This document shows, in pieces, positions 61,783 through 64,000 of a DNA stretch of 64,000 bases; within the stretch, counting starts at the first letter, position 1; each line of letters starts with the position of its first letter. The stretch comes from Chitinimonas arctica (GTDB lineage Bacteria; Pseudomonadota; Gammaproteobacteria; Burkholderiales; Chitinimonadaceae), in assembly GCF_007431345.1 (NCBI RefSeq), contig NZ_CP041730.1, positions 248,001-312,000 on the forward strand, written 5' to 3'. Position numbers and translations under genes: made by a program. A model generated the notes under the pieces. The model was not told where the DNA came from. It saw only the letters and a list, made by a program, of their open reading frames with translations, and made no database searches.

Positions 61783-62538
61783 ATGAATAAACCTGAAATA
61801 AACTGTCTGCAGCGAGTCCGCGTCGTGCTCTCGCATACCAGCCTGCCGCGCAATATCGGCTCGGTGGCCCGCGCCATGAAAACCATGGGCCTGAGTCGCC
61901 TCTATCTGGTCAACCCCAAGCGCTTTCCGGACGACGAAGCGGTCACGCTGGCATCCGGCGCGCACGATATCCTCGACCAAGCCATCGTGGTCGGCACGCT
62001 GGAAGAAGCCTTGGCCGGCTGTACCCAGACCGTGGCCACCTGCCCCCGCGTGCACGAGCTGAGCGTACCCCGCCACAACCCGCGCCAGATCGCGCCCATC
62101 CTGATCGAGCGCACCCTGCTCGGCGAGGAGGTGGCCCTGGTGTTCGGTACCGAAATGTCCGGGCTCAGCAATGAAGAAGTGCGTAGCTGCAACCGGATGG
62201 TGACCATCCCCACCAATCCGGACTACTCCTCGCTCAATCTGGCGCAGGCCGTGCAGATCCTGGCATATGAGATGCGCTGCGCCGTGGACGACGATATCAG
62301 CCACCTGGAAGAGCGGCCGCAATTGGCCGCCCATGATGATATCGAGCGTTTCTATGTCCACCTGGAGCAGGCCTTGATCGGGCTGGAGTTCCTCGATCCC
62401 GACAACCCCAAGCGGCTGATGCCGCGCCTGCGCCGCATGTTTGGCCGGATCCAGCTGGAAAAGCTCGAAGTCGATATCTGGCGGGGAATATTGCGGGCAG
62501 TACAGGAGGGGCCGCGCGGGAAGCAGCCGCACGACTAG
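61783..62538 (+). CDS. trmJ: tRNA (cytidine/uridine-2'-O-)-methyltransferase TrmJ
   Basis: SPOUT methyltransferase that modifies position 32 of several tRNAs. The 251 residues carry VRVVLSHTSLPRNIGSVARAMKTMG at the start, LVFGTEMSGLSNEEV in the SAM-binding knot and YSSLNLAQAVQILAYEM, then a C-terminal extension of about 90 residues as in TrmJ. It is divergent from suhB. Confidence 0.94.
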   Translation: MNKPEINCLQRVRVVLSHTSLPRNIGSVARAMKTMGLSRLYLVNPKRFPDDEAVTLASGAHDILDQAIVVGTLEEALAGCTQTVATCPRVHELSVPRHNPRQIAPILIERTLLGEEVALVFGTEMSGLSNEEVRSCNRMVTIPTNPDYSSLNLAQAVQILAYEMRCAVDDDISHLEERPQLAAHDDIERFYVHLEQALIGLEFLDPDNPKRLMPRLRRMFGRIQLEKLEVDIWRGILRAVQEGPRGKQPHD

Positions 62539-62730
62539 GCCGGTGAGGGAAGTTGCCGAGCGTCGCGATACGGTACGCCGCCATTCGCGGCCTTATCTCC
62601 GTTGGACAGCGCCGCGCAAGACTCCATGAGCGAATCACAAATTTTCCTGCGGATTTCGGAAGACTCTCCGCTCCATTCGATATCGAATTGACGTTTATCC
62701 ACTCAAGCTCACTTGGCACGGATACACGAC

Positions 62731-63225
62731 ATGCTTAATCCTCCCAGCCCCACCGCCAGCCCTAGATATATTTCCAATCCGCCCACTGACCAGCCTTCAA
62801 TACCAATCTGGAGCAAAATAGGTTCGCCGTCCTACCCGGCCTTTCTGTCTCCACCACGGGTCGCTCCTGTACTTGAGCATCTCGACGAGTATGTCGAAAT
62901 TGAAAACTACGGCGAAAAGAATCTGGCAGCGCAAAGGCATGGCGTCAATGTCACCAAGAAGAAATTTATCGCTTCAGCCAGCGCTTGCGCCTTGGCAGCC
63001 ATCATTACTCTTGGCGGCCCGCAGTTAATTCACCATGTAAAGGAGCATAAGACAGCCAGGGTGGCAACGTTTCTTTCGGGGCTCGTTTTATTATTCATCA
63101 CCGGCTTTCTTTCCTTCCACTTCCTTTTGACGTGGCGCCAATGGAAGTTGAACACTGACCGTTTGGAATTCAAGAAAAGCATTTTCGAATCCAGGCAATT
63201 TTTTTACGGCGGCAATATACAGTAA
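62731..63225 (+). CDS. Unrecognised protein with two adjacent membrane helices
   Basis: A 164-residue protein. Residues 1-50 are rich in Pro, Ser and Thr with no signal peptide; a charged part follows, then two hydrophobic segments (about residues 79-100 and 110-132) separated by only about a dozen residues (HHVKEHKTARVA), then a charged tail. A paired-helix hairpin with a Ser/Pro-rich N-terminus resembles T3SS membrane effectors such as Inc-type proteins; that is inference. Base composition is AT-richer than in the housekeeping genes. The palindrome ATTCGATATCGAAT lies 42 bp upstream. A TTG at 62713 is an alternative start. Confidence 0.6.
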   Translation: MLNPPSPTASPRYISNPPTDQPSIPIWSKIGSPSYPAFLSPPRVAPVLEHLDEYVEIENYGEKNLAAQRHGVNVTKKKFIASASACALAAIITLGGPQLIHHVKEHKTARVATFLSGLVLLFITGFLSFHFLLTWRQWKLNTDRLEFKKSIFESRQFFYGGNIQ

Positions 63226-63509
63226 CCCGATATACCCGCGAGCATATCAAGCAACCGAAAGCCTGCTTTCAGTGCGGCAATCGTTCATAGGCACGGACAT
63301 CCCGCCGCGCGCTCGACCACCAAGCGTGGTGACCAGGGTCGCTTCCGGAAGGCGCCCGATAAGCTAGCCATATTTCGACAGTTTACCTCTCGATTCGAAA
63401 GTGTTTTAGTGGCCATCGCTGTATATTAAATTACAGCGTTAGTTTTTAAAGAAAAATCCAAGACTACAGCCGAATCGCTTTTATTAAATTCCACCCTCAA
63501 GGTCTTTGC
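63226..63509. promoter_or_regulatory. Leader region of the right-end gene with two repeat elements
   Basis: CGCTGTA-n8-TACAGCG (63417-63438) is a perfect inverted repeat 71 bp before the start codon. Upstream of it, TTCG (63374-63377) and TTCG (63394-63397) are exactly 16 bp apart, the spacing of the hrpII box of plant-pathogen T3SS genes, but no -10 element fits at the expected distance. Confidence 0.4.
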
Positions 63510-64000
63510 ATGGTAAATATGCACCGCATAAGTGATTCAGCCAATGGACTGCCAGCTTCTGCTTTGCCTGAAGATCGAACCATTGGCAACCTAAATGGAC
63601 AGCAAGTTACTCACTCACCGGCACTTCCATTAACCTTGATTCGCAACGATAACGCCAGCGCTGCAAAGCGTATATTTCGGGATTATTTTGGAAAGGTAGA
63701 CGTACTAAAAATTACAATAAAAGGGGGCGGTCCAGACCGTCACTACAGCGCCACCATAAAGCAGCGCCGCTTTCTCTGGATAAAACTACCCGGCTGGGAA
63801 ATTGCGGTAAAACGGATCAAACGCCCCCCCAACAAAACTGCTACTGGCTTGTTCTATAGTGCTTTGCGCAGAGTTTTTAATACAACCAATGCACATGAAA
63901 TAGCCAAAGAATTCAACAACCTCGAAAAGAACGACCGCAGGATGGATGGGTTCATACTCGACCTAAAAAAATACATCGAAGACAAAAATTTATCAATAGC
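63510..64000 (+). CDS. Unrecognised protein, cut by the window end
   Basis: An open frame from ATG 63510 to the last base (163 full codons), with no stop. The first 40 residues (MVNMHRISDSANGLPASALP...) are polar, Ser/Ala/Asn-rich and lack a signal peptide. The following part is basic and globular, with RRFLWIKLPGWEIAVKRIKRPP and a charged helix EIAKEFNNLEKNDRRM. I recognise no domain. It is clearly AT-richer than the core genes, with frequent AAA, AAT and ATA codons, which suggests recent acquisition. A T3SS substrate is possible given the N-terminus and context. Confidence 0.6.
   Translation, partial: MVNMHRISDSANGLPASALPEDRTIGNLNGQQVTHSPALPLTLIRNDNASAAKRIFRDYFGKVDVLKITIKGGGPDRHYSATIKQRRFLWIKLPGWEIAVKRIKRPPNKTATGLFYSALRRVFNTTNAHEIAKEFNNLEKNDRRMDGFILDLKKYIEDKNLSI

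Noticed and set aside
61617..61886. N-terminal extension of suhB
   Set aside because: It overlaps the divergent trmJ start and is not like any SuhB; the conserved start is at 61616.
62655..62679. hrpII-like TTCG pair before the gene at 62731
   Set aside because: The spacing is 17, not 16, and no -10 element fits; likely chance.
63417..63438. LexA (SOS) box
   Set aside because: CTGT and ACAG are 10 bp apart instead of 8, so it is not a canonical site; kept only as an inverted repeat.
1..64000. tRNA, rRNA genes or CRISPR arrays
   Set aside because: No cloverleaf with a TTCAA/TTCGA arm in a gap, no rRNA-like sequence and no regularly spaced repeats were seen by reading.

Overview
The window comes from a GC-rich betaproteobacterium, most likely a member of the Neisseriales or a close relative. 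This rests on the housekeeping order pyrG-kdsA-eno-ftsB, leuCD-leuB-asd, ppsA divergent from its regulator, pgsA-uvrC, suhB divergent from trmJ, a PEP-CTERM protein, and ergothioneine genes. I saw no rRNA, tRNA, CRISPR array or complete insertion sequence.

Layout. 0-1.6 kb: a secreted M20 peptidase. 1.6-13.1 kb: a type III secretion (T3SS) cluster on the minus strand. It contains an AraC-type regulator, then sctF-G-I-J-K-L-W, a gap, then an SsaM-like chaperone and sctV-N-O-P-Q, plus a CesT-type chaperone gene upstream. The gene order and protein sizes match Salmonella SPI-2, but sctR/S/T/U and sctC/D are absent here. 13.2-18.1 kb: a TreY-family enzyme with substituted active-site residues and a cyanophycin-synthetase-like protein that has lost its nucleotide-binding motifs. 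18.4-21.9 kb: a pqiAABC-type lipid transport operon. 22-25 kb: a secreted protein of unknown family and an AbiEi-like regulator with a truncated nucleotidyltransferase partner. 25-27.4 kb: egtD-egtB for ergothioneine. 27.7-32 kb: a hybrid histidine kinase and a DUF3103-type secreted protein. 32-62.5 kb: mostly conserved housekeeping genes (tex, asd, leuBDC, pgsA, uvrC, ftsB, eno, kdsA, pyrG, ppsA and its regulator, ubiB, an NlpC/P60 hydrolase, mutS, suhB, trmJ). Accessory genes are scattered between them: a core-deleted Rpn-like protein, a lipoprotein with a small partner, a leucine-rich-repeat protein and a PEP-CTERM protein. 62.7-64 kb: an AT-richer stretch with two unrecognised genes, the second running off the window; both are possible T3SS substrates.

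How it may work together. Both T3SS transcription units carry a near-identical 16-bp palindrome (TCAGGT-n4-ACCTGA) at almost the same distance (61 and 62 bp) from the first start codon, which points to one shared regulator. The needle, rod, inner ring, sorting platform, ATPase, gatekeeper and export gate SctV are here; the remaining export gate, secretin and translocators must be elsewhere. The LRR protein and the two AT-rich genes at the right end are effector candidates by inference only. Other non-coding signals include a symmetrical four-half-site operator in front of the AbiEi-like gene, a nested hairpin leader before asd, and a perfect 25-bp tandem repeat before the PEP-CTERM gene. Two genes (uvrC and the cyanophycin-synthetase-like gene) are each one G short in a G-run, so either the assembly has homopolymer errors or both genes are frameshifted.
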